Below, piece after piece: positions 30,245 through 41,384 of a DNA stretch of 64,000 nucleotides. The DNA lies in contig NW_026943277.1 in the NCBI RefSeq assembly GCF_024139115.2, positions 744,001 through 808,000 of the forward strand, in the 5' to 3' direction. The notes beneath the pieces are model-generated. The model was not told the DNA's origin. It saw nothing but the letters and a program-made list of their open reading frames with translations, and searched no databases. Positions within the stretch are counted from its first letter, which is position 1, and every line of letters starts with the position of its first letter. This DNA comes from Armigeres subalbatus. Taxonomy: Eukaryota > Arthropoda > Insecta > Diptera > Culicidae. The translations under genes were made by a program, and so were the position numbers.

Positions 30245-32040
30245 GAGGCCAACATCAGTAGAGATCAAGCCCATGTCACTAGCCTTGAACAAGTTACGGC
30301 AGCAAAAAGCCTAAAAACTAATAAGGCTCCGGGACTAGATCCCAAGCAGCACAAATTGTTTCACCACTGAACATTTCACTGTGTTGCAACTATTCGGAAA
30401 GAAACGATCGTTGCGTATGTGCCATCAAATATAACTCTCTTGCAATCTAAAAAGCGCAAGAGGTGGAGCCTACGGGAACATCCTTCGATTGCAGTAAAAT
30501 TGCAATAATGATACAAAATACTACAGCGAAAAAAATAAAAATATAAAACTGGATTCGATTTATGGATCTTGTGGTTGATAGTCCTTCACTCTACCACAGC
30601 ACCATTCAACACTTCGAAGGGACTGCATGTCGACTCACAATAAAAACCATACGATTATGAAGTTTTGTACTCGAGTTTCCTGTTACTTGATTGCACCATC
30701 ACAGGAAAAAAATGTGAGTTGTCAAAACGTTGAACGATGCTAAATTAAACATGAAGACACATTCAACTTATCTGCAACTTAATTTAAACAAACAATTCAA
30801 TTTTCAAAGACGCATTGAAGTTACATGGTGAAAAATATGCAACTTAATGATTTTGTTTCGTGTTTGCAACATGAAGTGCAGTATTCTTTGTTTGTTTGTT
30901 TCCAAATGTCAAACATGTACTGCATTGCAATTTTAATGAAACGGCGATCCAGGTCAACCCGGACATGTTTCGCACCACATTGCAGAATTGCATAGACGAA
31001 TGAAACTTTCCCGAGTGCTGGAAGCGGCAAAAGTTAGTACTGTTGCCGAAGCCGGGTAAGCCACCCGGAGATCAACCGAAAGGCAGCATAGTACGATTAT
31101 GACAGGAGAAGCCACCATCGCCTCAAAGCGAGAGGTAAAGCCCCTCTGGGTAATGATCGACGACCGGCTCAATTTCAATAGCCACGTTGATTATGCTTGC
31201 GAGAAGGCAACTAAAGCGATCACAGCATTGACCAGAATCATGTCAAACAGTTCCGTGATTAGTAGCAGTAAGAGAAGACTCCTGGCCAGCGTATCTACGT
31301 CAATTCTCAGATACGGAGCTCCTGTCCGGGCGGCTGGTGTAATCACGAGGAGGAACCTTACTCGGCTCAATAGCACCTATAGGCCGATGGCCATGAGAGT
31401 GGCAAGTGCACACCGTACCATATCGATGGATGCGGTCTGTGCCATAGTAGGAATGACCCCCATAAAAATCTTATTGGAGGAGGACTGTGAGTGCTACAGA
31501 CAGCGAGGAACGGTTGGTGCTCGCATGATTGCGAGAGCCGATTCGATGAGGAAGTGGCAGCTGGCTTGGGACAGTAGTTCGAAAGGAAGGTGGACATACC
31601 GGCTCATTCCGAACCTGTCGCTGTGGGTGGACAGAAAACACGGGGAAGTGAACTTCTTCCTGACACAATTCCTGTCGGGCCATGGATGTTTTCGGAAGTA
31701 TCTGCACAGATTCGGACACGCAGAGTCCCCCCTTTGCCCGGCCTGTCCGAACTGCGAGGAGACACCGGAGCACGTGTTTTTCGACTGTCCTCGATTCAGG
31801 ACAGAGCGAAGTGTGCTCTCAGCAGGCAGCGCTAGTAAAATAAACCCCGAGAACATCGAGCAAGAAATGTGCAAGAATGAGAATACGTGGAACGAAATAG
31901 GAAGAGCGGTAACGCAGATCATGAAATCGCTGCAGCGTAAATGGCGTGAAGACCAGAGGGTATCTGGAAGCGATCATATAAGCACGGTCAGTTACGGGGA
32001 AGCTTCCGTCGTCGAGGAACTTCCTGTCGGGGTAGGATAG
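30245..32040 (+). pseudogene. R1-type ORF2 remnant, copy 2
   Basis: LKTNKAPGLDP (30310-30345) is cut by the insertion; after it QVNPDMFRTTLQNCIDE-like codons and LVLLPKPGKPPGDQ resume at 30945-31075. A deletion near 31080 then removes the RT core with both catalytic motifs. The frame 31099-32040 continues VKPLWVMIDDRLNFNSHVDY, SSKRRLLASVSTSILRYGAP and the CCHC knuckle at about residues 213-230, ending VEELPVGVG. This 313-codon frame is open but encodes only the thumb and C-terminus. Confidence 0.85.
30345..30945. mobile_element. Unclassified insertion inside R1-type LINE
   Basis: AT-rich DNA with no coding content separates two parts of the RT sequence. GATCC stands at both edges (30337-30341 and 30943-30947), possibly a short duplication. 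TTGCAACTTAAT-like words occur inside. No inverted ends recognised. Boundaries are approximate. Confidence 0.4.
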
Positions 32041-32970
32041 ATCCGCCACCGGGGACTATCTGAGTAAATCGCGATCCATTAGGGAGCTTAATGGCTCAAG
32101 AATACAGAAGATTAATTTCGAAGAGTTTCCGCCGCCGGGGAGCTTCTAGTCGAAGTAGGCTAGATCCATCGTCGGGGACTAGGCCGAGTAGAACGTGACG
32201 CGTTGGTAGAACTGGTTTCGGGTCATCGGAGCACCATTGAACCGGACGCTATGCTCCACCCGGAATCTCTGGATCGACTTCGGCACTCGGACCGGTCACT
32301 CGCTGAAGTAAGAAAGGCCTCCAGACCTGCGCCGATCTGGAAAACACCAGAAATGTTAAAAGTGGTAAAAGATATTTAACAAGTCTTACACAGAAGCGAG
32401 TCGTCGGTTCCGAGGGAAATTCCAACGTCTGGGAACTCCCTGTTGTAGTAGGATAGTTCTGCCGCCGGGGATCATCCGAGTAGCCCGCGATTTAGCTGGA
32501 AGCTAAATGTCTCAACGAAAAAGTGCAGCCAAAAGTTCAGAAAACTGTGCTGGGAGCCGAACGGCTCAATGTTAACAAAAGTTCCATTCGGGAGAGTTTC
32601 TGCTACCGGGAAGCTTCTAGTCGGAGTAGGCTAGATCCACCGCCGGGGACTATGCCGAGTAGTTCGTGACGCGTCGAATAATCGGCTTTTCGTTGTCGAA
32701 GCGCCAGTGAACCGGACGTTATGCTCCACCCGGAATCTCTGAACCATCCAACCGGCATCCAACCGGTTTCCCGTTGAAGTGAGAAAGTGCCTAGGACTAT
32801 CTAGGTGAGGCATTAGTGTTGGACACGCAATAAATTTCCACGGTTCGTCGGTTTTCGGTGAAGCTCTCGCCGCCGGGGGACTTCTCGTCGGAGTAGGATA
32901 GATTCGCCGCCAGGGACTATCTGAGTAGGTTGCGAGCACGTCCAGAGCTAAATGGCTCAAAGATGCAGTG
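32025..32970 (+). repeat. ~430-bp tandem repeat in the LINE 3' UTR
   Basis: Two full and one partial unit, each with GCCGCCGGGGACTATC or variants, GGCTCAA, GCTTCTAGTCG(A/G)AGTAGGC, GTGACGCGT and CTCCACCCGGAATCTCTG. Tandem 3' UTR repeats are a variable property of R1-type LINEs. Confidence 0.75.
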
Positions 32971-33310
32971 GTGCTGAATGAGGAATGAGGAAGAGAGACA
33001 GTGAGCGTCAAAGATTAAGAGACGCGCAAACCGAATAAAAAAAATGCTTCGATGAGGAAAATGTAGCGAACTAGCTGTGCTTGCTAGAGGCTGAACACGT
33101 GAAGTGCATAAGCACAGCCCCCTTCCGAAGTATTGACATCCAGTAAGTCCCGGGGGGAACAGGGCATGTGAAGAGAGTAACCTTCTGTTACTTGGGTGGG
33201 TTTAGTGGGTCCGGCGGGCCGGCCTTCTGCCGACCGCGCCAACCCCACTCCCTGAGTTTTAATTTCAGGTGTCTGTAAGCAGATTTGCCTTCATCCCTCC
33301 ATAAAAAAAA

Positions 33311-33322
33311 CACACACACACA
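33311..33322. repeat. (CA)n after the second R1-type LINE
   Basis: Six CA units directly after the poly(A) of LINE copy 2. Confidence 0.9.
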
Positions 33323-33324
33323 AG

Positions 33325-33600
33325 TTAGACGCTTTTTTTGTACTTAGGTTATATTCGATGCAGAATCCTGCCTAATTTTTCTGAAAATTGGCCTAATCGG
33401 CCATTGCGTTCCGGAGCTAAAAATATTGTTTTTTTCTCCTTTCCTCTCCTTGAAAAAAAAAAAAACATTTTCAAAACCGATTTTTTTTTTCAAAAACTGC
33501 TGCATTTAAATGAACGCTCATAAATGTGAATTAATGGAAATAACTGAATCTATCTCTGCAATTTTGACTTCTCTTATGTGCTTTTCTCGTTACATTTCAT
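33325..33600. other. No recognisable feature
   Basis: Contains two poly(T)/poly(A) tracts around 33430-33490; otherwise nothing. Confidence 0.5.
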
Positions 33601-33604
33601 AATA

Positions 33605-33765
33605 CACAAGAAAGGCACCATCCCCGCTAGGTGGATTATCGTGGGTTTTTTTGCTCAACACGGTTCAGAAAACCACCGTGAGTATCACCAGGCGGAAAGC
33701 TAACAGTCTCGAGACGAGGCTTAACTAACTGGGCCACGAGGACAAGAATTAAACATGTTAAGCAA
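33605..33765 (-). mobile_element. tRNA-like SINE candidate
   Basis: Minus strand: GTGGCCCAGTTAGTTAAG fits a tRNA-type A box region, followed by CCTCGTCTCGAGACTG and a weak B box. The other end carries CACCTAGCGGGGATGGTGCC, a motif common in mosquito repeats. No full cloverleaf. Confidence 0.45.
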
Positions 33766-33769
33766 AGCT

Positions 33770-36385
33770 GCCTAACTACCGTGTGCTCAGGGTGCATTAA
33801 AGTCATCTCAAAGGTTATCTTTCCCATGGTGAATGAACATCACTATCAGCAGACATCAACTCTCCGCTGGAATCTACATCCACCGAGAGCCAACGATGTT
33901 CGGCGAAACGACAACTTTTCTGTTGAGCATTACTCATGTAACCGAACCGTGAACGATATGGCAATGTGCATTGTGGATTTTTTATATTTCACAGCGCATT
34001 TACGACGACGTGATGCCCGAGCTGAGCCGGTGCCGTACCTACATACGAACGATGAGAATTATGACCCAAAATGGGGTCCAGATTAGATACGAGGTACTCG
34101 TTCGGTGCCTGATCACTGATCGGCGAACAACAACGCTGCTACAGTGACTTAACCGTTGAATGGATCAACGAATTGGTTACAGGGGATGCGAAGGCTGTCT
34201 GATGCATGCATTGTTGCAAAAGCTGCAACTGGCAATTATACACTTAGTTTTGGTATTGAATCAGTGAACGGTCGAATACTTAGCGTAGCCGAGAAAACGG
34301 ATTGTCACTGAATTTTCGATATATGGCTGCACCTGCCTGAAAAAACAATAATAGGATCTTCGGTATACCGTATTTATATATGCCAAAAAAAAAAACAATC
34401 ATGTAAATTTATACACCAAGTAGTTCTTTTCGTAATTATTTGATGGTGTTTAGGTCACTGTAAATCACTATGTTAGCAATTTGTTGATTGTTGTAGGTAG
34501 TCCCACAAACTATTGTAAGAGCCAAATTCATTCCAAATTAAAATTTGTAATAAATTTGTAAAAATTTCCTATACTTTAGCGTCTAATGTTCAATGTCATG
34601 CAGCTTAAAGTTAAGTTTAACGAATACTTTAAGTTGGATAGATGCTGATCTACATTTCCATCTCATAAAAGACGGAAAGGCCAAATTGATATAGATTTAA
34701 GCACAGAGTAATTCAAGCTCAGAGTAAAAATAATATAACATCAATACGATGAATATATCAATCGCGTTTGAGTGTTTTTGATTTAATTTGTGTAAGACGT
34801 TTGTCCTTAAATTTTCCTAAATACAAATGTGAAATGTAATAAATTTAACATCTGTAAATAACAAGAGATTTATAGAAAATGTCTTATGACTTTTGTATGC
34901 AACATGTGCTAACATTTTACGAATTTGGGGTAAGGTGAACCATAAACAACTGCAAAACGACCAGCACATACGTCATGCTTCATGGATGATTAATAATGCC
35001 AAAAAGTAGCCATGATTTTAGTGCCACCGAAATGGCCTCGACCCGAGTAGTTATTCGGTTTCTGTTTTCGCCACTACAGTCTACAGTAAATGTATTTTGA
35101 CCGTTTTGTTTTGATCCTCACCTTCCGCTGTTCCCCACGGCAACAATGGCAACAAATGCTTACGAAATACCATACCAGAAACCATTCGCCTTTAGTAATA
35201 AATAGAATTACTGACATTTCCAACAAAGGGCAAGATTATGAGATAAGATTTTTTTATACCTATTTAAAGAAACCATTAGAAAGGTCGATAGACCCTGTCC
35301 CCGTTAGAAAACTGATCGATCGATGAAAGGGCTGGGTTGACCTTCCCAAGGAGACTAATCATTTGACAAGCTCGGGGTAAACTTGACCGTTTCGTCGCTG
35401 TCAAGAGTATAGAACCAACAGCGACAAGTGTTTCAAAATACAAAACATCCAAAGTCCAGTCGATGGTACGGTGATCCGATAATTAATTTGTATGCAGCGC
35501 AAGAGTATTTCATTTCCATAATTTTGTACCGTCGTTACCCTCGATGGATGTCAGTTCCGATAGCATTTGGGCGCGTGCTATCCGATACCATCAATAGAAT
35601 ACACAACGTTTGAATATTCTAAACGGTGGATCCACAACACATGAGTCCAAGCTTGGTAATGCGGAGCCGGTTTCCATTTCGTCATGAACGATTAATAAAG
35701 ATTTATTGACCATCAGCTAAACGCTACCTTGCTAGTTTAACGACGGTCATAGCTGTATTTTCTTCAACACTCAATGAGGATTTCATCGGCCTTCAGAATG
35801 GGAGACGCGAACCAGTTCTTGTCCGTTGTTTTGGTTCGAGCATCTCCATAAACTGTTTAGCTGATTAGATTCGGTCATCTTTTAACAATCTTATGAAGGT
35901 GTACGCATAGATTATCTAACGTTAATGCAGAGGCGTTCTCTCACATGTGTGTCCTCGGTCCATGACCAACGAGTATCTAACGGTATTGGAGAACCTGTTT
36001 CGAACGATGCTGGCTTTCACTTTCTTTCTGGTTGGAATGTGACTAGTCGATGCATTTGTACGAAGGACGAGACACTGCCTAAGAAGGATGGAACCATTCG
36101 TATTTCACAATCACGCTGCTTTATCGATTCGACAGGCGCTCAAGGCTGATTGATCATTTTTAACTTTCTATTAGTCTGTTGTCATTTATCACATATTAGA
36201 GAACGCCAACGTACTGGACTATTGAATAAAATATTGCATTCAAACACCATTTGTTATACATGTTTACCCAATACCATCCATTGACGTCAAAAGGTACGTG
36301 AGGAGCTTCAAAGCTAATTTAAATTCTACTCTTGTAGAATATACGAATTGAGTGACTAGATTGAAACGCACATAGCCGAACGAGT
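33770..36385. other. Long stretch without recognised elements
   Basis: About 2.6 kb. Some parts (33830-34150, 35040-35330, 35400-36150) have balanced composition and may be single-copy, with unrecognised frames such as 33781-34086 (101 codons) that show no domain. No clear exon with both splice signals was found. The rest is AT-rich. Confidence 0.4.
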
Positions 36386-36389
36386 GGGG

Positions 36390-36640
36390 AAGGAGTCTCC
36401 GGATAATCTTACGAGCAAAGACGTAGGATTGCCAATTCGGAGATGGCGAGTTCGATTCTCGATCTGGTCCAGGAAATTTTTGGGTGGGAAACATTCTCGA
36501 ATCTTTAAGTCCATTGGGCTTTTTGCCACACAAGATACATATTGATGCAATGTCAAACATAACGTTCAACTATGACAATGCTAATAGAACACTAATTCTG
36601 TTGGAATGTAGAACCATTAAAGAAGAAGAACAAGTAGTGA
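36390..36640 (+). mobile_element. Feilai-type SINE, nearly full length
   Basis: GGAGTCTCCGGATAATCTTA begins the tRNA-like half, with GACGTAGGATTGCC and B box GAGTTCGATTCTCG, then ACAATGCTAATAGAACAC, GTTGGAATGTAGAACC and a GAA-rich tail. A piece of the middle (AATAACTGAGG) is altered. Matches 25879-26156. Confidence 0.8.
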
Positions 36641-36644
36641 GTAC

Positions 36645-37145
36645 ACGACAGTTTTTGCTTATTGCAGCAAGTTTCGTAATTCGGTAAGTAATTCCAACTC
36701 ATTCCAATCTTTTCCACACGCAAATGGTCTTCAATTTTAAGTGATTGGATTACACTGCAAATATTTTATTATCCACCTCATGAGGTTATTACTTTAGTTC
36801 ATAAGTAAACCAGCACTAATAAACTCGATTCGAGTTATTCTAGCTTCGATTATCCATTCTCAAGCATGGTGCATGAGAAAAGACTTCAATTAGCAAGCAA
36901 CGAACCCTTCTACAAGACTGGTTCTGAACTGGTTGTCCTTCGCTTTGCTCCAACAAGTTCTAAATCTACAGAAATGTTATCGAGTGCAAATCATTACTTC
37001 GTGGATATCATACCAATCATACCGAGAGTTCTATCGGATAAGGTAAATCATCCAATAGTGAGGAAACTGAGTTTATTCCACTGCACTGTCTATTTCTGTT
37101 ACTGGCATAATTGTTTGACAAGGTATCTTAAGCAAGGTGCCTAAT
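36645..37145. other. Unique-looking DNA
   Basis: A 92-codon frame (36866-37144) ends in a region with a possible donor (AAG/GTAAAT at 37039). No domain recognised; a host exon cannot be excluded. Confidence 0.3.
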
Positions 37146-37149
37146 CTTA

Positions 37150-37367
37150 CACACTTAAATCATTTCACAGATTTCGGTGAATTTTGCTTCAATTCACCGA
37201 AATCTCAACAGCAGATTTGTTCGGTAATCATTTCACCGATTTTCTGCGGTATTTTCCTTTGTTCAACTGTCAAAACCACAAAAAATTCTGTAAAATTTTT
37301 ACCGAACAGTTCTGCTGTTGAGATTTCGGTGAAATTTCACAGAAATCTGCGATTTATTTTAAGTGTG
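37150..37367. mobile_element. 218-bp TA-flanked palindromic MITE
   Basis: CACACTTAAATCATTTCACA and right complement CACACTTAAAATAAATCGCA are the ends; CAGATTTCGGTGAA / TTCACCGAAATCTC-type arms continue inward. TA flanks at 37148-37149 and 37368-37369. Confidence 0.85.
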
Positions 37368-37369
37368 TA

Positions 37370-37930
37370 AGAATTCAAGAATTGTAGGCCTCAAGATGTA
37401 GAATACATAATTTAAACATTTTTTTTGTTCTCTACAGATTATTTATAATAACATCGTATCCGATTAACGTGAGCACGGCTGTATGATTTTTTTTTTTTCA
37501 TTCCTTCAGCAATTTTGCTCATTATAATCTCTGACAGGATTATAAAATTGTTTTTATGAGAAAATCAAGAAGATTTTTTTTTGCAATTCCTGATCATTAA
37601 ACCTGGTTCCGTCTTTGAGTGATAAAACAGCCAACTTTTCCATACCAACCAAATGAGTGCTTTAAAGACCATTATGCAACTCAAATGGGTTGCATGGAAT
37701 CCAATTAAAAACCACCATCAGAACAGTTGTTACATGACTACATTTTGCTGAATTAGCTTGGGTAAGTGTTCAAATAGTATATTCTCTGCGTCGCGTAATA
37801 AATGGAATAATTTAATGGACATGGCATCAACATTTTCCAATTACAAGTTCTTCTATGGCTTCATGGTAATGCAGCACGATAATATTCATTTCATTTATTT
37901 AGTTTACATCTAAACAAATAACACTGAATC
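37370..37930. other. No recognisable feature
   Basis: AT-rich sequence without frames. Confidence 0.5.
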
Positions 37931-38028
37931 AACAATTTGACGCCGCAGTACACGGTTCGAGTCCACATCTCTCCATCCTCGAATGCACCCTACGCTCTAC
38001 AAGTCGTTTTGCACCTGGTCTGCCCACC

Positions 38029-38545
38029 TCACTTGCTGCGCTCCACGCCGTCTCGTACCTGCCCTATCGGAAGCGAACACCATCTTTGCAGGGTTGCTAT
38101 CGAACATTCTTGCAACATGCCTTGCCCATCGTCTACCTTCTGGATAGTGGGTTCGCCGAAAAGATGAGCGAGCTCGTGGTTCATTCTTCGCCGCCCGAAA
38201 TCTTCACACTGTTTTGCACACCATCCACCGTTGCTTTGATCAGTCTGATAAGCTTCCCAGGGAAGCTGTTCTCGTCTATGCCGCCTTGAAATCAATGAAC
38301 AGATGGTGCGTTAGGACCTGGTATTCACGGCATTTTTGAAGGATTTGCCGTACAGTAAAGATCTGGTCCGTTGTCGAGCGGCCGTCAACGAAGCCGGCTT
38401 AAAAACTTCTCACGAACTCATTCACTAATGGTGACAGACGACGGAAGATGATCTGGGATATCACTTTGTAGGCGGCATTAAGGATGGTGATCGCTCGAAA
38501 GTTCTCACACTCCAGCTTGTCGCCTTTCTTGTAGATGGGGCATAT
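38029..38545 (-). pseudogene. RTE-type ORF: RT and C-terminal remnants
   Basis: Reading leftward from the [44 protein letters not shown] (38399-38560), then about 35 bases missing near 38280, then codons for TVDGVQNSVKI-like sequence. At about 38190 the sequence jumps to RRRMNHELAHLFGEPTIQKV, the C-terminal block after RT. The RT palm with its catalytic residues is therefore absent. Confidence 0.8.
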
Positions 38546-39206
38546 CTCGCGTAACATTTGAAAAGGGCCTACTGCCAAAACGTAAACACTGAGAAAATGC
38601 CGTTCGAAAAAAATGTACCACAATTTCTATTCCTATTTCCCAGGTTTGTGATATTTTAAGCAGCAAAAACTCCTAAAAGCACATAATCAGCACCATCTAT
38701 CCATCCATAACCTTAATTGCATCGAAAACATGCAAAAATGTGTCGAAATCGTCAAAATAAAAGTTTAAGTCTATTTTCATTTTTTTCTCCGGAATAGGCC
38801 TTCTTGATAAGTCATTCTGCATTTGCTTGTCATTTATAGACCCTTTGTTTATGGCATTTTTCGAAAGTAAACACGGGATAAGGCTTTTCGGGAGGGGAAA
38901 TTTTCTCTTTCCGAGGTCGGGCCGATGACGGTTCGGAAAAAATTCTCGTTATCGGCCCGAAGTTGGAGAAGGCTTATCCCAGACAGAAAAAAACGAGTGG
39001 CTTGGCCGTTTTTTAGGGTGGACCTACACATATTTTGAAAATAACACGTTGTAGGCCCAATTAAAAATTAGTTTTTTCTAAGTAATTTAATTGAAGATGC
39101 GGAACATTTTTATACTATTAGTAGCTATTAGGGAATGCTATCGAAGGGTGTTAAAATTGAATTTGTTTACTTTTCATTGTAGGCCCTAATCAATTGTTAA
39201 GCGAGA
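38546..39206. mobile_element. 661-bp MITE with ATAT duplication inside LINE
   Basis: CTCGCGTAACATTTGAAAAG GGCC at the left pairs with the right complement CTCGCTTAACAATTGATTAG GGCC; similarity runs about 45 bp. ATAT flanks both sides (38542-38545, 39207-39210), and removing the element plus one ATAT restores an uninterrupted RT reading region, which fixes the borders. Inside, GGGATAAGGC...GGCTTATCCC forms another palindrome. Ends resemble the 4-bp-duplication MITE at 55643-55897. Confidence 0.88.
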
Positions 39207-39221
39207 TATAACCCCTTCCTT

Positions 39222-40503
39222 TCACTCCTCCGGTAGCTGTTCAGTTTCCCAGATTCTGACTATCAATTTGTGCAGACAAGTGGCTAGCTTTTCCGGGCCC
39301 ATCTTGATGAGCTCAGCTCCGATACCATCCTTACCAGCTGCTTTATTGGCCTCTAGCTGTTGGATGGCATCCTTAACTTCCCTCAAGGTGGGGGCTGGTT
39401 GGCTTCTATCGTCCGCTGAACTGACGTAGTCATCTCCTCCGCTACATTGATTTTCACTGCCTGTACTCTCAGCGCCATTCAAATGTTCCTTCCCCCTTTC
39501 GATCACCAGCGCGACCACCCGCGCTGCGTCCTTCTCCTCCAGAATCTGTCTGCACTCTTCGTCGAACCAATCCTTCCGTCGACTTCGTCCCATATACCCG
39601 ACGTTGTTCTCCGCTGCGTCGTTAATAGCTGCTTTGACTGTATTCCAGCAGTCCTCAAGAGGGGTTCCATCGAAGTCACCCTCTCCCGGCAATGCTACCT
39701 CGAGATGCTGCGCGTATGCAGAGGCGACATCAGGTTGCTTCAATCGCTCAGGGTCGTACCGCGGCGGTCGTCGGTACCGAACATTGTTGATGACGGATAG
39801 TTTTGGGCGCAGTTCAACCATCACCAGATAGTGGTCAGAGTCGATGTTAGTGCCACGATATTTCCTGCCGTCGATAATGTCGGAGAAGTGCCGTCCGTCA
39901 ATCAGAACGTGCTCGATTTGTGATTCTGTCTGCAGTGGTGATCTCCAGGTGTAAAGATTCGGGAGGCTGTGTTGGAAATAGGTGCTGCGAATGGCCATAT
40001 TCTTGGAGGCGGCGAAATCAATTAGTCGTAGGCCGTTTTCGTTCGTCAGCCGGTGAGCGCTGAACTTTCCAATAGTCGTTCTAAACTCCTCCTCTTGGCC
40101 AACCTGAGCGTTCAAATCTCCTATGATGATTTTGACGTCGTGGCTTGGGCAGCTATCGTACTCACGCTCCAGCTGCGCGTAGAATGCGTCCTTATCATCA
40201 TCAGTGCTTCCGGAGTGTGGGCTATGGACGTTGATTATGCTGAAGTTGAAGAACCGGCCTTTGATCCTCAACCTGCACATTCTCTCGTTGATCGGCCACC
40301 CATCGCCCATCACTAGGGAAGCTGTTCCCAGCTCGTGTGTGTTGCCGCAGCTCTGGTAGGTGGCATGATTACATCTAAACATTCGCACCATTGATCCCTT
40401 CCAACAAACCGCCTGCAGCGCTACGATGCTGAATCCACGGTCATTGAGCACATCGGCGAGTATGCGTGTGCTCCCGATGAAGTTGAGAGATTTGCAGTTC
40501 CAC
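39222..40503 (-). pseudogene. RTE-type ORF: endonuclease and RT N-terminus
   Basis: A 409-codon frame (39222-40451) extends in phase to about 40503 where TAG stops it just before WNCKSLNF, the endonuclease start. Motifs: IIGDLNAQVGQ, NGLRLIDFAASKNM, LYTWRSPL, QIEHVLIDGRHFSDI and SDHYLVMVELRPKL with the essential His. The catalytic Glu expected in the ALQE motif is Ala (VALQAVCWKG), so the nuclease would be dead. After the linker, NKAAGKDGIGAELIKMG and WETEQLPEE are the RT start; the Trp that should follow is a stop codon. Confidence 0.88.
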
Positions 40504-40989
40504 TAACCGAGTTTCCAATCGCTAGTCTCTTTTCGTCGCAGTGGTCTTCGCCGATGGTTCCGGTCCGTACTCTCTTGTTGATTGTTCGTTGCGTGAGTTT
40601 TTTTTTTGGCTGGCTTGCAGGGCCTGACACCAAACCCTCTAAATTTCCGGAGGACCATTCCTCCTTATTCTCGGTGGACCATGGTGCACAGTTTCATTTA
40701 GAGTCCCTCGCTGGCACTCGGACGATGATCAGCCGCTCCTAACATGGAGAACAGACGCTGTTGTGAGCCGATCCTGACATGGAGAACAGACGCTCAGTAA
40801 GATTTGCACCTCCAGAGAGGAGCAAACCCCCCCTTCCCTGTCAGCATATGACCATAGTTCCCACCGGGGTTGGTTACCCGATCTTCCCTAAGGTTGCTCG
40901 TATCCCGGCCAGCATCACGGGGAGGTAGAGATAGGAGGTGCTGGGTAAGAGGCTAAGGACCACGAGATGGGGTCTCTTTTGTTCCTTCT

Positions 40990-41372
40990 GGGAAATGTCA
41001 AGAAAATGTCATGGGGTTGCTATTACTAATTTGCTAATAACTTTTTTCACAAGTTATTTACAATTCGGATTTTTTTATTAACATATAATGCTTAAAGGAT
41101 CCTACAACTTTGCCAAACAGAACATTGTTCTAAATACACAATGGTAGGCATGATAACGAATTTAAAAGAATGTCACGGTATGTCATGACATTATTGTCAT
41201 TTGACACTAATTCGGTTCTCACGCCGCCAATTTCAGTTTTAGAGCAATGACCTATTAGAAAAAGTTTTAGTATCCTTTGAGGGCTTTATGTTTATATAAA
41301 ACATACGATTGTAAATTGCTTGTGAAAAAGTTATTAACAAATTAGTCCCATGACATCGATATGACATTTCCC
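40990..41372. mobile_element. 383-bp fold-back MITE with ~125-bp arms
   Basis: GGGAAATGTCA at the left and TGACATTTCCC at the right begin arms that stay similar for about 125 bp, through AATTTG(C/T)TAATAACTTTTT and CACAAG. It lies exactly between the RTE-type 5' region and another LINE fragment. No duplication is clear. Confidence 0.8.
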
Positions 41373-41384
41373 GTCACTGCTTCA

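Larger units (their letters stand above)
30238..33310 (+). mobile_element. R1-type LINE copy 2, 5'-truncated
   Basis: Begins within reverse transcriptase right after (AC)n, in the same orientation as copy 1, and ends in poly(A) and (CA)n (33311-33322). It is interrupted at 30345-30945 by unrelated DNA and lacks the RT core. It belongs to a different subfamily: the C-terminal knuckle is CPACPNCEETPEHVFFDC and the 3' UTR is long (32040-33300). Confidence 0.85.
37935..40985 (-). mobile_element. RTE-type LINE with internal deletion and MITE insertion
   Basis: Minus strand order: 5' region (40985-40510) with two near-identical CATGGAGAACAGACGCT words, endonuclease and RT start (40503-39210), an inserted MITE (38546-39206), RT motifs (38545-38290) and a C-terminal piece (38290-37940). 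Most of the RT core, including the metal-binding Asp pair, is deleted around 38185-38200. It does not reach a recognised 3' tail. Confidence 0.85.

Noticed and set aside
31471..31922. Overlapping minus-strand frames of 100 and 142 codons
   Set aside because: Antisense shadows of the 313-codon R1-type ORF2 remnant.
38029..38295. 88-codon minus-strand frame as a separate gene
   Set aside because: It joins two non-adjacent parts of the RTE-type ORF across a deletion and is not an independent gene.
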